Source: Brienomyrus brachyistius (taxonomy: Eukaryota > Chordata > Actinopteri > Osteoglossiformes > Mormyridae). From it: a DNA stretch of 64,000 nucleotides. The stretch spans positions 9,143,691-9,207,690 of the forward strand of contig NC_064540.1 in assembly GCF_023856365.1 (NCBI RefSeq), given 5' to 3'. Below, one piece after another: positions 50,405 to 62,766 of the stretch. A program made the position numbers and the translations under genes. Each line of letters starts with the position of its first letter. Positions within the stretch are counted from its first letter, which is position 1. The notes under the pieces are model-generated. The model was given only the letters and a program-made list of their open reading frames with translations, was not told where the DNA came from and ran no database searches.

Positions 50405-50756
50405 TCCAAATGGGCGTGGCGTGGCGGTGCAGTGGTTCGCACTGTTGCCTCACACCTCTGGCATCAGGGTTTAAGCTCCATGTGTGTGGAGTTCGCATGT
50501 TCTCCCCGTGCCGTTGTGCGATTTCCTCCATAAACTCCGGCCCAAATGTCCCCCACGATGTGATAAAAACATGTTTTCTTGACGTTGTGGAGACCATTTT
50601 TCAGGTCCTCACAAAGATCTGTGGATGCAATCAAAAAACTAAAACTGCCAAAAGTCTCGTATTTTGTTTGGTTACTTATGGTTAAGGTTAGGGCTGGGTA
50701 GGGGTTAAGGTCGCCGTATTGGGTTTACAGTTTTTCCCATAGAAATTAATGGAGAG

Positions 50757-50799
<43 letters not shown>

Positions 50800-50960
50800 A
50801 CGCATGCGTGCACCATGTAATGGGTTGGCATCCCATCCAGGGTTGTTCCCTACCTTGTACCTATAACTTCCAGGATAGGCTCCAGACCCCCCACAACCAA
50901 CCCTGAATTGGATAAGCAGGTTCAAGAAACTGATGGATGGATGGATGGATGGATGGATGG
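50405..50960 (+). repeat. tRNA-headed SINE with inserted repeat and (TGGA)n tail
   Basis: The head ggcggtgcagtggttcgcac with ctgttgcctcacacctctgg is tRNA-derived (A-box region). It is followed by tggagttcgcatgttctccc. A different repeat, including (GT)18 at 50761-50796, splits the element. The tail then resumes with gggttggcatcccatccagg, ccaggataggctccagaccc, gaattggataagcaggttca and (GGAT)n at 50932-50960. Confidence 0.8.
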
Positions 50961-53055
50961 ACTTCAGGTGCAGGTAAATGAATGCAGAGCAGACCGCATG
51001 GACCGGGCAGTAGGTATCATAAAGAGGGTTAGTAAATACAGTCTCTTCTTGTCATGTTCTGTGTTTATAATTTTAATTTACTATTTACAAATGAATAATA
51101 ATTTTAAAAGTTTAAATATCGTTTGTCAGTTGATCAGCAGCATTCAAAGTTTAAGATATAAGTACTCAATGCACAGCAGTAAAGTTCTATGTTTATTAAT
51201 GACTCTATTCTTATTCATCAGGTAAGCAAGGTAATCTTTTAATGTCAAAGCCAAGAGTCGAGGTTTATGTTTGTGATTAAATCAACCGTCCAAGTTTGAA
51301 GTTTAACACAATTTTTCTGTTACACTGTGACAGTCCTAGGTAAGCAAAAACTTTAGAAGTTGGATGGACATAACTATAATATTAATCAAATTGATTTACT
51401 GGGTATGTTATTTAGTTTGCCGATGAATTCTTATCCAGATAAATGAGATTGCAAAAACCGCAGCCAAATAAACTCACTGATGGTCAAAATGAACACATTC
51501 CTGTCACAGTCTGAAAACTAGCTGTCTAGCTGTTCCTAAACTGTATTCACTGTGCTGGCGAGTGTTCCAAGATGGACTGGGCTTTCAGTCAGGGTGTCTA
51601 GTACCCCAGGCATGCTGTCCAGGTGTCTCTGCATTACAGGTACCTAACCTAGCTGCCTCAGTAGATGATGTAATATTTTTGCCCATGTAGATATGGAAAG
51701 AAAGTCAGTTTATTTTAAAACCCGGACACCCTGAGAAGACTTTTTCACACGGGCCCAGTTTTAACCCGCATGTTTCCACAGCGGTCAGATGCTCATCAGC
51801 CCCAGTCAATACGCAATACGGCTGATAGCTCACAGTGATAGGCTGGCTGAACAGAGCCGTCATTTCCAGACAAGCCAGACGTGTAACTAATTGTAATGAA
51901 TTAGTCACAGTGTTAGTTGCGTCACACCGGTTGCAGCGATAAAAGCTCAGCTCCGCAGTTAGTCAGGACTAGGCAAATTCAGCTGGGAGCCGTCACTGTG
52001 TTTACACACCTCTGGCTCTTTAGCTGTTCTGCTGAGATACATTAACTCATTCTAAATGATCTGATTAGAGACCAGGCATAGGGCGGCCATTGTGTGTTAC
52101 CCATAAAGACCTCCAAAAGGAGATGAATTTGTATTCGTTTGAAATTCATAACTGCACGTTTGTTTTGTTATTCATATGCATGTTTGCACTGCATGCAGCT
52201 TGTGAAGTATGTTATATTCTCTTTGTGTCGATGTTGTGTGTTGCACTGTGTGCAGTAACTATGCTGTGGCTGTCAAGCTCTTGCATTGCACTACCTGAAT
52301 ATGCACAAAACTGCTGCATTGATCACATACTTTGCATTTATTCATCTTGTATTTATTCTTTATCTCCATTAAGCCCTAACTTCTTCATTGTCATGGTACT
52401 TTCAACAGTAGCAACCGGCCTTAGTCATGTGGCAAATATGGATTCAGGTTCTGGCTCTGAATAATTCGCCTCCCGTTTCCCAACAAATTCTGCTGAGGTT
52501 TCCTACCTTCCGTGTGAGTCCGGTGACAGCAGAGCGCCCTCACTGCGCTCACTCACGCCGGGGTGGGCCGCGGCACCATGAGTCACGCATGATGTATTGG
52601 TGCTAACAGGTTCCCACTGCTTCACCCATCTGGGCCCCATTACGCATGAGAAACATGCTAATGAGTGCAGCCCCCCCCCCCCCCCCCCATGTATGCATGA
52701 ACAGAACATAGCTGGCGTCTCACCTCGCCCGTGACGACACAGAGAACGGACCCCAACACAGATGGCGGCTAACAGGCGGTTATGTAAGCCGCGCTCAGAT
52801 CAGTGATCTGTTGGTGTTTTCCTCAGGATGTCTGGCACAGACTATTAGCACACCTGAGCTGTCCAGGGAACACCAGGCTGTCCCTCAAGGTAGCTGGCAC
52901 ACACCGCGTTGGTTGTAAGCGTCCATAACAACTATTTATATATATATATATATATATACAGTATATGACCAGAAAATGAGGGGACAACCAGAGAAAGAGA
53001 GACAATGCCAATGTTTATACTGCAGGAAAATCCCTCCAGAGGGGAGTACAGGACA
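50961..53055. other. intergenic, no gene seen
   Basis: AT-rich sequence. A 124-codon hydrophobic frame at 52090-52464 has no family motif, and its base pattern resembles LINE 3' sequence. There are a C run near 52671 and a TA run at 52936-52958. Confidence 0.45.
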
Positions 53056-53059
53056 TTCT

Positions 53060-53150
53060 CCATCCATCCATCCATCCATCCATCCATCCATCCATCCATC
53101 CATCCGTCCGTCCATCCATCCATCCATCTCATGACTGCTTATCCTGGGCA
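53060..53150 (-). repeat. (CCAT)n microsatellite at an inverted SINE tail
   Basis: About 70 bases of CCAT repeats are followed by tctcatgactgcttatcctg. On the minus strand this reads as the SINE tail ggataagcagtcatgagatgg running into (ATGG)n. Confidence 0.75.
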
Positions 53151-53559
53151 GGCGCTCTTGCGGCTGTCAATTGCAAAGAAGGAATAATGTGTTTTGCTTG
53201 GGGGGTGTCCAGCACACTAGCAAAATGCAGACAGCGGGGATGGTGCGTGATGCTCCTCTTTTTCCACTCGCCGTGCTGTGATTTGGACACACTTTCTGCT
53301 TGGCTGAAGCGCACAGTCCGTCGCGCATAGATCAGTGGTCGAGACGACAGACTCTGAACGTGCTGGTCCAGCCTCCCACCGAAACGTGACCTGGTGGATG
53401 TGACTTACCAGCTGTGAATGGTGGTGCCTCCTCCAGACACCCGACTCAGCCAGACTTTGGCTGGGCAGCCAGGTGACCTTGGAGCCTCAGATGTTTTCTC
53501 CCTTCATGGGAGTTTTTGGTTCCTCTCCTCCATTGTCTTCTGGCTTTCTTTCTCTCACT

Positions 53560-53700
53560 CTGTCATCCCTTTTCCCTATTTCATGCATTATTCAGTATAA
53601 ATGATGTCATAGTGTATTACCACACACCATGTAAAGCGCCATGGAGGAATTCTGTTTTTGAAAGGCGCTATATGGAAATAAATTGAATTGAATTGAACTC
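53560..53700 (+). mobile_element. LINE-type 3' tail
   Basis: Contains atgtaaagcgccatggagga and aaaggcgctatatggaaata, then (AATTG)n-like aaattgaattgaattgaa. This is the terminus typical of several fish LINEs and dependent SINEs. Confidence 0.5.
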
Positions 53701-54349
53701 CTTGGACAGGCTCTGCTGCAGGAGCCCTGAAGGGACCTGGATGGCTCGAGTAAAACTAATCAGCTGTATGAATAAATAAGCATAAGCCACTCTGGATAAT
53801 TGAATCAGGGCTTGCAGGGACAAAAGAGCAGAAATCTTTGTTTCTGATCTGCTGGGATTGGACTTATTCCTTTGGGACCATAAAACCTGTACTCTCATTA
53901 CAAATGCATTAATAAATATACAGTAGCTGCAAGCAACAATAATGGGGCCAAGCATGTCACCGTGGAAACAACTATATGTCATTTTATTATAGAAATGGCT
54001 AACAATATGCAAAGGGGCCCACAGATCATATACCATGAACTAACACAGCAAAGGAAAAATTTAAGAAAAACTGTAACACCAACAGATCAGGAACGAGTAT
54101 TGGAAGTGAATCACTGAGGGAAAAGATATGGTTTTAAATTCTGCCTAAAAAGGGAGATAGAGGCAGAGGTGTAACAACAGGACAGGCAGAGCGGGCAATG
54201 GGAGCTGGGAGGGGGCCCCTGAGGGCGGCCGATTACATGGTACATTGCAACAACGAATCTGCTTTATTTGTGTTGTTTTTCATAACAGTGAAAATAAAGG
54301 TCTTGTGTTTATTAAATTCTCTTTGATGATATTATAAATCTACAGCTTA
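53701..54349. other. no gene seen
   Basis: Unremarkable AT-rich sequence between LINE fragments. Confidence 0.4.
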
Positions 54350-54604
54350 CAGTAAAATAAAGAGAATGCATTTTACCATGCCGGGGGAGGGGGAGTTTGA
54401 GGGCCTCAGGAGTTTTTTGTCTATGACCCCCAGAGTCCCTAGAATCGCATGTGGATAGAGGTTAGGTTCTGCTTTGTAGTAGCGAGTTCCAGAGCTTTGG
54501 AGCTTTGGAACTGAAAGCCCTGCCACCCACAGAAGCCGAGCAAAGCGAAGCACCAGTAGGAGACCAGTGCCTGCAGACCTGTGGGAATGGGCAGGTGTAC
54601 ACAC
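54350..54604 (-). mobile_element. LINE fragment, C-terminal end of ORF2, inverted
   Basis: The minus strand encodes [19 protein letters not shown], which resembles the GDRAFSxxAPxLWNSLP motif near the end of many fish non-LTR reverse transcriptase ORFs. It abuts a second LINE in the opposite direction at about 54605. Confidence 0.6.
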
Positions 54605-56660
54605 AGTCAGTGATGGCTTGGATACAACGCATGTGGCAGGGGATCCAAGCCATCACTGACTTCAAGACCCCGCCACGAGTGTGTGAAACCGACGCCTCTC
54701 GTCCAGATGCACTCAACTACTTCTACGCCAGGTGTGAAGCCCAGAACACCAAGCCAGCGCAGAAGACCACACTCCCGCCAGATGACCGAGTGCTGTTCCT
54801 GTCTGCAGCCAGCGTGAGAACGACCCTCACTAGAATCAACCCACAGAAAGCTGCTGGACCCGACAATGTACCCAGACGTGTGCTCAGAGCCTGCGCTGAC
54901 CGACTAGCCAACGTCCTCGTGGACGTTTTCAGCACTTCCCTGAGGCAACCTGTCGTCCCGCAGTGCTCCAAGGCCACCACCTTCGGCCCTGTTCCAAAGA
55001 AGACAAGCTCAACGTCTCCGAGCTCAATGACTACCGCCCTGTAGCACTTACTTCAATCGCCATGAAGTGCTTTGAGTGACTAGTCCTGAATCACATCAAG
55101 AACCAGCTCCCCCCCCACACTAGACCCACTGCAGTTTGTGTACAGAACAGATCAACAGACGATGCACTTGTCTCTGTCAAGCCTAGGACACCAAAACTCC
55201 CACGTGAGGATGCTGTTCATCGACTTCAGCTCAGCAATCAACACTATCCTCCCTCAGCAGCTGATCGCCAAGCTGGACCAGCTTTGACTAAACACCTGCA
55301 ACTAGATTCTGGACTTCCTCACTGGAAGGCCCCGGACAGTCCAGATCGGCAACATTAGCTCCAACACCATCACGCTGAACACAGGCGCCCCCAGGGATGT
55401 GTGCTGAGCCCGCTCCTCTTCACGCCCCTGACAAAGAACTGCACCTCCAGCTCCAGTACGGATCACATCAGTAAATTCGCGGACGACACCACTGTTGTGG
55501 GACTCATCAGGAACAATGATGAAACAACACACAGGGAAAAGGTGCAACGGCTGGCGACCTGGTGCAAGGACAACAATCTGTCTCTTAACATCGACAAAAC
55601 AAAAGAGCTGATTATTGACTTCAGAAAGACCGAGACTGACCATCCCCCACTGAACATCACTGGCGCCGCAGTGGAGAGAGTGAAGAGCACCAAATTCCGG
55701 AGCAGGTGACCTCTTCTGGACCAGTAACACCAGTTCCTTCACCAAAAAACCCAGCAGCGCCTGCACTTTCTGAGACTGAAATAGATGCATCTCCCCAAAC
55801 CCCTCACCACCTTCTACAGGGGCACCATCGAGAGCATTCTGTCCAGTTCTATCCACAGTCTGGTGTGGAAACTGCCACGCCCCCGACTGCAGAGCCCTTC
55901 AGAGGATTGTGCGGACTGCTGGGTGCATCATCAGCAGCTCCCTCCCCAGCCTGCAGGACACTTACTCTTCCTGCCGCATCCGTAAGGCCACCGGCATTAT
56001 GACTGACCGGTACCATCCCACCCACGAACTTCCATCCGGAAGAAGATTCTGCAGCATCAGGAGCAGGTCTGCATGACTGTGCAATAGCTTCTTCCCCCAA
56101 GCAGTCCGGCTCCTGACCAGCACGCTGCCCCCCCACACTTCACTCTTTGCTGCTCACCCTGAGCTGCACTACGTAACACTTTATATTTATTCATTCCGAT
56201 CCCATTATTGCTGCTATTATGTGAATATCCTATGCATGCCTGGACTTTTACACACGTATTGCATTCTTGCACAACTTGCCTTAATTTGCACAATATAACT
56301 TGCTCACTTACTCATCCTGTATATGTGTACATTCATACTGTTTTCATACCGAATGCATTCTCCATGTCATTGCACCGTCTTCCTATTCAGCCCTAGTCTA
56401 TTGTCTTTACATTACACTAAAATACTGTATTGCTGTACTGTAGCCACCCCAAGAAATTCCTATATATATCCCTTCTAATGTATGTTCATTTAGATAAATA
56501 TATGTATATAGTGTATATTATTACCCCTCTCACCCTCATTGTGATCTGTTTTGTGTGCTGTTGTGTTTTATGTTGCACATATGGTCATGGAGAACGATAT
56601 TTCGTCTCGCTGTATACTTATTGCGTATTGTTGGGATGACAATAAAGCTCTAATTACATT
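54605..56660 (+). mobile_element. degenerate L2/CR1-type LINE (reverse transcriptase)
   Basis: Fragments of one reverse transcriptase in order: [74 protein letters not shown], the catalytic-site piece KFADDTTVVGLI, WCKDNNLSLNIDKTKELIIDF, and then the C-terminal QRLHFLRL and FYRGTIESIL. Stops and frameshifts break it at several points between 55044 and 55850. The 5' part (endonuclease) is missing. The 3' end is near 56650, after gacaataaagctctaa. It is a dead, 5'-truncated copy. Confidence 0.9.
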
Positions 56661-58090
56661 TACAAGGGAGGGGGAGCTCTGTGATATACTGGGGAGCAAG
56701 ACCATGTATGGCATTAAAAGTTATCACAATTAGCTTATACTGTTGATGGACGAAATTGCACTGTTTGGCTTCTAATAAATACATTACACGCAGTAGTGAT
56801 TGTGATTTGACCACAGTGTAGGGCTAACTAAAAGACACCATCCTTTCAGGCTCGGCTATGTTTCTCCGCCAGGCTGCGTGCAGTGCCGTCCATGTACCAC
56901 TGGAGGTCAGCATCGTGCCTCCATGCTGGTGGAGAAGCCTTGACATGGTGCTGCAGTTGGCGTGAAAGCATGCAACAGCCTACGGTGTTCACGGTTGAAG
57001 TTTAGGTAAGCTTAATTTCCAGGTAAAACGGTTTTGGCAGGGTTATACTCCCATCAGGAGAATGCGGGCTTGAAGAAAAGACGAGATGCCGGCTCTGTGT
57101 GTTTTCGCCAGTGAGTAAATCACGGCTGCGGTCACAATAATCAGATAACGCCTATCTCTTTTTCGGTACCTGTGAAGATGTGGGTTTGTCGATTGCTTTC
57201 GGCTTTCTCAGCTGCGTCTCCTGATAGACTGCCTCTTGATAGCCTTGCAGCAAACAGCTATTCCAGCATTTTAGAATGCTTCTTTTTCGGGAGGGGGAGC
57301 GGGCAAGTCGATAGCAGGTGTTCATCCGCTGCCCTCCCAGCCCCTCTGGCCGAAAACTTAGGTGGGGCGGACTCTAATCTGGTTAGCTAGGTGTAATATT
57401 TCACCGTTGCAACTGCCACTGCCTAAACTGTAATATTTACTGAGTTAGACATCCATTTTGCGTAAACATGCGAATGAAATGGCAATCTAAAAGTCAGCTC
57501 CCGTTGTTTCAGATCTCTTAACATTCACAGACCCCACCACCCTCGGTAGATTTCGCCATTCCGAGGGGGGTTCGAGGGCGTAAATATCTTAAATGGCTAC
57601 ATGTTTGATCGGTAGCAAACAAAAACCAGGTAGACAGGGGGGTTCAAACGAACCTGCAATTTTACTACATGACTCCGTGTTTGGTGGTAACTCTAGGGGG
57701 GTATTCCATAAAAGTAGCTAAAGAAAGCCAGACTTTCCCGAAAAAGTCAGACTCAACCTAGCGCCATCTCTAAACTTCGTTCCACTAACGCAGTTCAGCT
57801 TTAAATCATAAAGGCTCATATGAGACAGACTCGCATAGTCACACTTAGTGCCCACACCCGCGATGTTTAAGAAGCCCAGATGAATGAATGAACGATAGAT
57901 TGATCAAATGAATCGGAAAGCCTGTAAAACGAGAGCAGTGTCTTTTTTCCACAGCATGACAAACGCTGCTGATGGATCTGTATGAAGAAGCATTGACATT
58001 ATTTACGCATTTAGTCTGTCTGCAGTTCTTTCCCAAGCCAACGCCCTGGCTTTATGGCCATAGTATTGCCTTTTTAGCGATTACAAGTGC
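56661..58090. other. no gene seen
   Basis: Intergenic sequence. 'gggggtattccataaaagta' at 57698 resembles the edge of a common fish repeat, but I could not define its ends. Confidence 0.4.
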
Positions 58091-58160
58091 CCAGTACGGT
58101 GGTACAGTGGTTGATGCTGTCGCCTTGCACCGCGAAAGTTCTTGGTTCGATCTGTATTAT
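58090..58160 (+). repeat. SINE head fragment
   Basis: Reads ggtggtacagtggttgatgc, then tgtcgccttgcaccg and cttggttcgatct. This is the tRNA-like head, with A- and B-box regions, of the SINE family at 50405. The body is absent. Confidence 0.55.
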
Positions 58161-61100
58161 TTAATCTCCGTAGTATACTTTCAATGGCATCCGTGTGAAA
58201 TGTTCTGCTCAAATAACCGTATCTTGTATTTCTTTTTTTTACTAATAAACTTTCAAAGTAGATTGTGACTAAAATATAAAAATATGTTCCTGTTCATATT
58301 ATTTTAATTTTTCAATTCCATGTTAGACCTTTGTAATATAGATACGCCTTTATTCCACTTATTTTGGAATAAACTGGAATGCTGTGACGTGATTTTTATA
58401 GGCTTTATTAAATTTATTACATGACATGAGTAGTGAATAGTAGTACTGAGTAGTAATTTCGTCCAATGGTACGATCTTTTGGGAATCTGATCCCACACGT
58501 CGGGCGTTCTTTGAAACACCGCTTAACTAAGCGGGACAGTGAACCTGTTCCACAGCAAACTTTCACTCGCGTAAGTTACCATGGTAACTCAGCGGGGATT
58601 CGTTCCAGAAACGTTGATGGAACGAATCTCCCACTAGAGCCAGAGCCACTCCCAATTAATTTTGTTGATAAAACGAAGACGAAAAATACCCAACTATTTT
58701 TTTTCTATGACGAAAATAGAACGAAAACTAAATGAAAGGCGCCTTTAATGACGAAAACTATAACGAATGCTTTTAAAATCACTGTTAACGAAAAAATGTC
58801 ACAAAAATGTTACAAAGAAACAACTGGACAATGAGGGATGTGAAGCTGTTTGCACATCTCTATTACGCATGACACGGTCCGCCAACAAATAAAGAGTATG
58901 AAAACAGTGGTGCAATTTGTATGTGAGGAAGTATGTCTGACCATGCCTTCTGCAATGTCTTCTGCTTTGAATGAAATCGTCTGCTAAAATATAAACTTTG
59001 CCATATCGTGGAATTATAAGGGCCCACCTGTCAGGTGAGGCTGTAATTACCCGAACACGACGACAGATGGAGGCAGTGTTCATCTTTTTGGCACAGACAT
59101 AGGCAGGCAGACTGCTTATCCATTCCAGTGTTATTGATTTACTAAGGCATTTGTTTTCTTTTTATCTTTGTGATAAAAAAAACTCTTCTCTTACGCTTAG
59201 GCTAAATGCAGTTTGTGTTAAGGACACGCATGATGATGTCTTCTCATTGTTTCCTGTTTTTTTCCTGCTATGATCTGATTCCACACAACTGTTACTCAAG
59301 GTACAGTGAAGTACAGAGTGACACTTAGATCTTGAGGCTCCAATTTATTAGACCATTTAAAATATTTTTACGTAGGCCTAAGTTATTTTTTCCCTTATTT
59401 TAGCTATCTTGAAGTCCTTTAATAAAACAAACAGCACAAAAATATTTAATTTGTAATTTGGTTTGGATCATCGTCTAGCACAATACCTGGTTTAGGCTCC
59501 CTTTGGCAATAATTACTTCACACCAGTAATTAACGCCAGGCTCCCCCTCTGGGGATCCATTGTTCTGCTGGGGTACTTTACCAGTCACCCGGGTAACGAC
59601 AGTGAAATCCTGAAGGGTGTGATTGGAAGGAAGGGCCTGCCCATTACCAACCTGAGTGGTGCTCTCTTATTGGACTGATGTGTTAATGACAGTTTGTCCA
59701 TAACAAACACCATGTTTAAACATAAGGGTGTTCATCAGTGCACTTGGCACCAGAGCACCCTAGACCACAGTTCATCGATCGATTTTGCAATCATATAGTT
59801 AGATCTGCAGCCGTACGTCTTGGAAACTCGGGTGAAAACAGGAGCTGAGCTGTCAACTGATCACCATTTGGTGGTGAGTTGGCTCAGATGGCAAGGGAAA
59901 ATGGTAGACCCAGACCCTGGTAGATCTTGACCCTGGTAGACCCAGACCCTGGTAGATCTTGACCCTGGTAAAAAAAAAATACTCCAGGGTGCTGGATGAA
60001 TGACTGACCCTGCACTCAAACTCCAAGCTACACTCCCACCTCTTTAAGTGAGTGTGTATATCTTAATAAAGGAGAGCGAGATAGGACATACAAAAACTTG
60101 CACGCATTCCAGTATACCTGTACTTGTAGAAATGGCAGATAAAAACTTAATTTCATTTAGATGACACACCTGCACACATATTCTTTTTCAGGGTCTCTGA
60201 GTCTAAAAGTGACATGTGCACATGTGACGGACAGGAAACCCGCCCCACTCACATGGCCTTTCCCCCAATCACCAAGTCCCAGCGTTTTCTGAGGTCCACC
60301 TGTGGCGCAGTTGCTGTAGGTCTGATCTTCTGTTGCTGTGATATTTTGCTCAGTTGCTTCATTTCTGGCCCCGTGACTCTGCTTGGTGACTTGCTGTCAC
60401 TCGTGACTCATGGGAGCCATGTTTCTGCGAACATGACCTGCTTCTCCTAGATCTAGGCCTTGCATTACACATGGGTGCACTGTGCTGGTCAGGCCTTGTT
60501 AAAACACAGTGTCTCTCTACTCAGTCCTCAGAAGCTGCTCCCTGCTCACTCAAGGGCCAAACTCCTAAAGCACCAGCATGTGATGAGATGAAGATCATCT
60601 TTAGAGATCAGAGCATGGGAAAGATGGCACTGCATAAACCCAGGTAACCTACCCATGGGGCTCAGGGCAGACTCACCATTAGTCACCTGAGGTGTGATTT
60701 TTACTGTTTGTAACATATAACAAATAGTCATAATTTTAACCTAAGCAGGGTTGGTTGCCTACTTTCTAGCAACTCTGCTGTCCTACATGTTGCTGTGGGA
60801 TTTGCAATTTGGCATAAGAGATTGGGTGTGAAATGGAGAATGTGTTTAGGGACACTAAGCCAGGTACTGGCATGAGGAGTAATAAACACAGCATACCAAC
60901 AGGAGGCGCCGTAAGACTCAGAGATGGAGGGAGAGAGGGAGAAGGTGCTTTATTTCGGTACAGGAGATCACCCACCCACCCACAAAATAACGAAGAGCCT
61001 CATCTCTGACAAACATGTAGGTCTGCTGACCGGATGGATTAATGATGCTCTGAGACACTCCGCAAGCTGCAGGCCATGTTAATTATAATGGCACGCAAGC

Positions 61101-61540
61101 AGATGCAGTGATTTGCTAAAATAAACAGCGACTGGAGCAGCATGAGTGAGCTACACCGTTTCATTCTCCAGCAGCACCTGCCCGGGGGAGCTGGGATTAT
61201 TTTGGTCCCTTCAAAATGGGGTCAGCAACAGAACAAGGTCTCTGCAGGGGGAGGCATGTATAAGACGGCACGCATCCTGAATGTGAGTAACCATTGCGGG
61301 GCGGGGGGCTTAACTGTCCTACTTCTGAAACACAGACTCCTGTTTTGCTGGCAATGTGTGAACAGGTTGTCCTGTGTGACAAAACCAGTTTAAATGTTTA
61401 CTGCTATGTGGAAGAAAAATGAGAGCTGCAACGGTAAGAAAAATGTGCCCAGACTGTTTTGGAACATTTTAAAGACGGTAACTGTTCTAAAGGCAGGGAG
61501 CTGTAATGAGGTGAGTCGAACCAGCAATAAAGACTAATTT
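58161..61540. other. intergenic, no gene seen
   Basis: No coding support. A direct duplication of about 34 bases (tagacccagaccctgg ...) occurs at 59908-59970. A dispersed 'acgaaaac' motif cluster lies at 58670-58800. Confidence 0.45.
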
Positions 61541-61544
61541 GAAA

Positions 61545-62575
61545 CAGATAGGAAGCAGCGAGTAGTTATTAGAGGCACAATGTCACAGTGGGCCTGCGTT
61601 CACAGTGGGGTACCGCAGGGTTCAATTTTAGGACCACTAATGTTCCTAATTTACATTAATGATATTGATACCAATACATACAGTAAACTGGTTAAATTTT
61701 CAGACGACACCAAGGTGGGTGGTGTAGCAGATAGTGGACAAGCAGCACAGAGGCTACAACAGGATCTTGATTTAATTAGCGACTGGGCTGATACCTGGCA
61801 AATGAATTTTAACATAGATAAATGTAAGGTAATCCATACAGGGAGCAAAAATATAAAGTACAGATATTTTATGGGTTCCTCTGAAATAAAGTTAGCTGAT
61901 TATGAGAAAGACCTCGGTGTGTATGTTGATGCTTCCATGTCCCACTCTCACCAGTGTGGGGAAGCAATTAAAAAGGCCAATAGGATGTTGGGTTACATTT
62001 CTAGGTATATGGAGTTTAATTAAGTAAAAGGAGGTGATGCTATGATTAAATAATTCTGTGGTAAGACCCTTCCTAGAATATTGTGTCCAGGTTTGGTCTC
62101 CAGACCTTAAGAAGGACATTGCTGCCTTGGAAAAGGTGCAGCGTAGAGCTACGAGAATGATTCCTGGTCTTAGAGGAATGTCTTATGAGGAGAGGTTAGC
62201 TGAGCTGAATCTGTTCAGCCTCACACAAAGGAGATTAAGGGGGGGACATGATCCAGGTATATAAGATTCTAACAGGTCTGGATGCCGTTCAGCCAAATGG
62301 CTATTTCAATATTAGTTTAAATACTACAACTCGTGGCCATAAGCGGAAATTAGTGGGAGAACATTTTAAACTGAATTTGAGAAAACACTATTTTACACAG
62401 CGTGTAGTTAGAGTATGGGATAGTCTTCCTGCTAGTGTAGCACAAGCTAAAACTCTGGGTTCGTTTAAATCAGAGCTAGATAGGATTTTAACAACTCTGC
62501 CCTATTAGTTAAGTTCTCCCCAGACGAGCTTGATGGGCCGAATGGCCTCTTCTAGTTTGTAAATTTATGTTATTA
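61545..62575 (+). mobile_element. CR1-like LINE fragment (reverse transcriptase)
   Basis: Continuous coding similarity runs from SGVPQGSILGPLMFLIYIND through the catalytic-site variant KFSDDTKVGG (YADD/FADD expected, here FSDD), WADTWQMNFNIDKCKVIHTG and [15 protein letters not shown] to RGHKRKLVGEHFKL and QRVVRVWDSLPASV. One stop after YMEFN (62021-62023) and frameshifts near 62040 and 62250 break the frame. The 5' part is missing. The 3' end reads gatgggccgaatggcctctt, the usual end of such fish elements. Confidence 0.9.
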
Positions 62576-62693
62576 ATTTTGACAAATACACTGCAGTTGT
62601 TTTCAGATACGATACGTAGTCATGTCTAGTATAAAATCAACTGGTGTAGATTTGTTAACCTTTTTTCAGAAATGACATGCAGAATTATATTTC

Positions 62694-62766
<73 letters not shown>

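Noticed and set aside
52090..52464. 124-codon hydrophobic frame, possible membrane protein
   Set aside because: It has no family motif and no convincing partner exons. Its AT-rich Cys/Leu codons resemble LINE 3' sequence such as that at 56200-56400.
57540..57570. CpG and C-rich patch as a promoter
   Set aside because: No downstream coding exon could be found on either strand.
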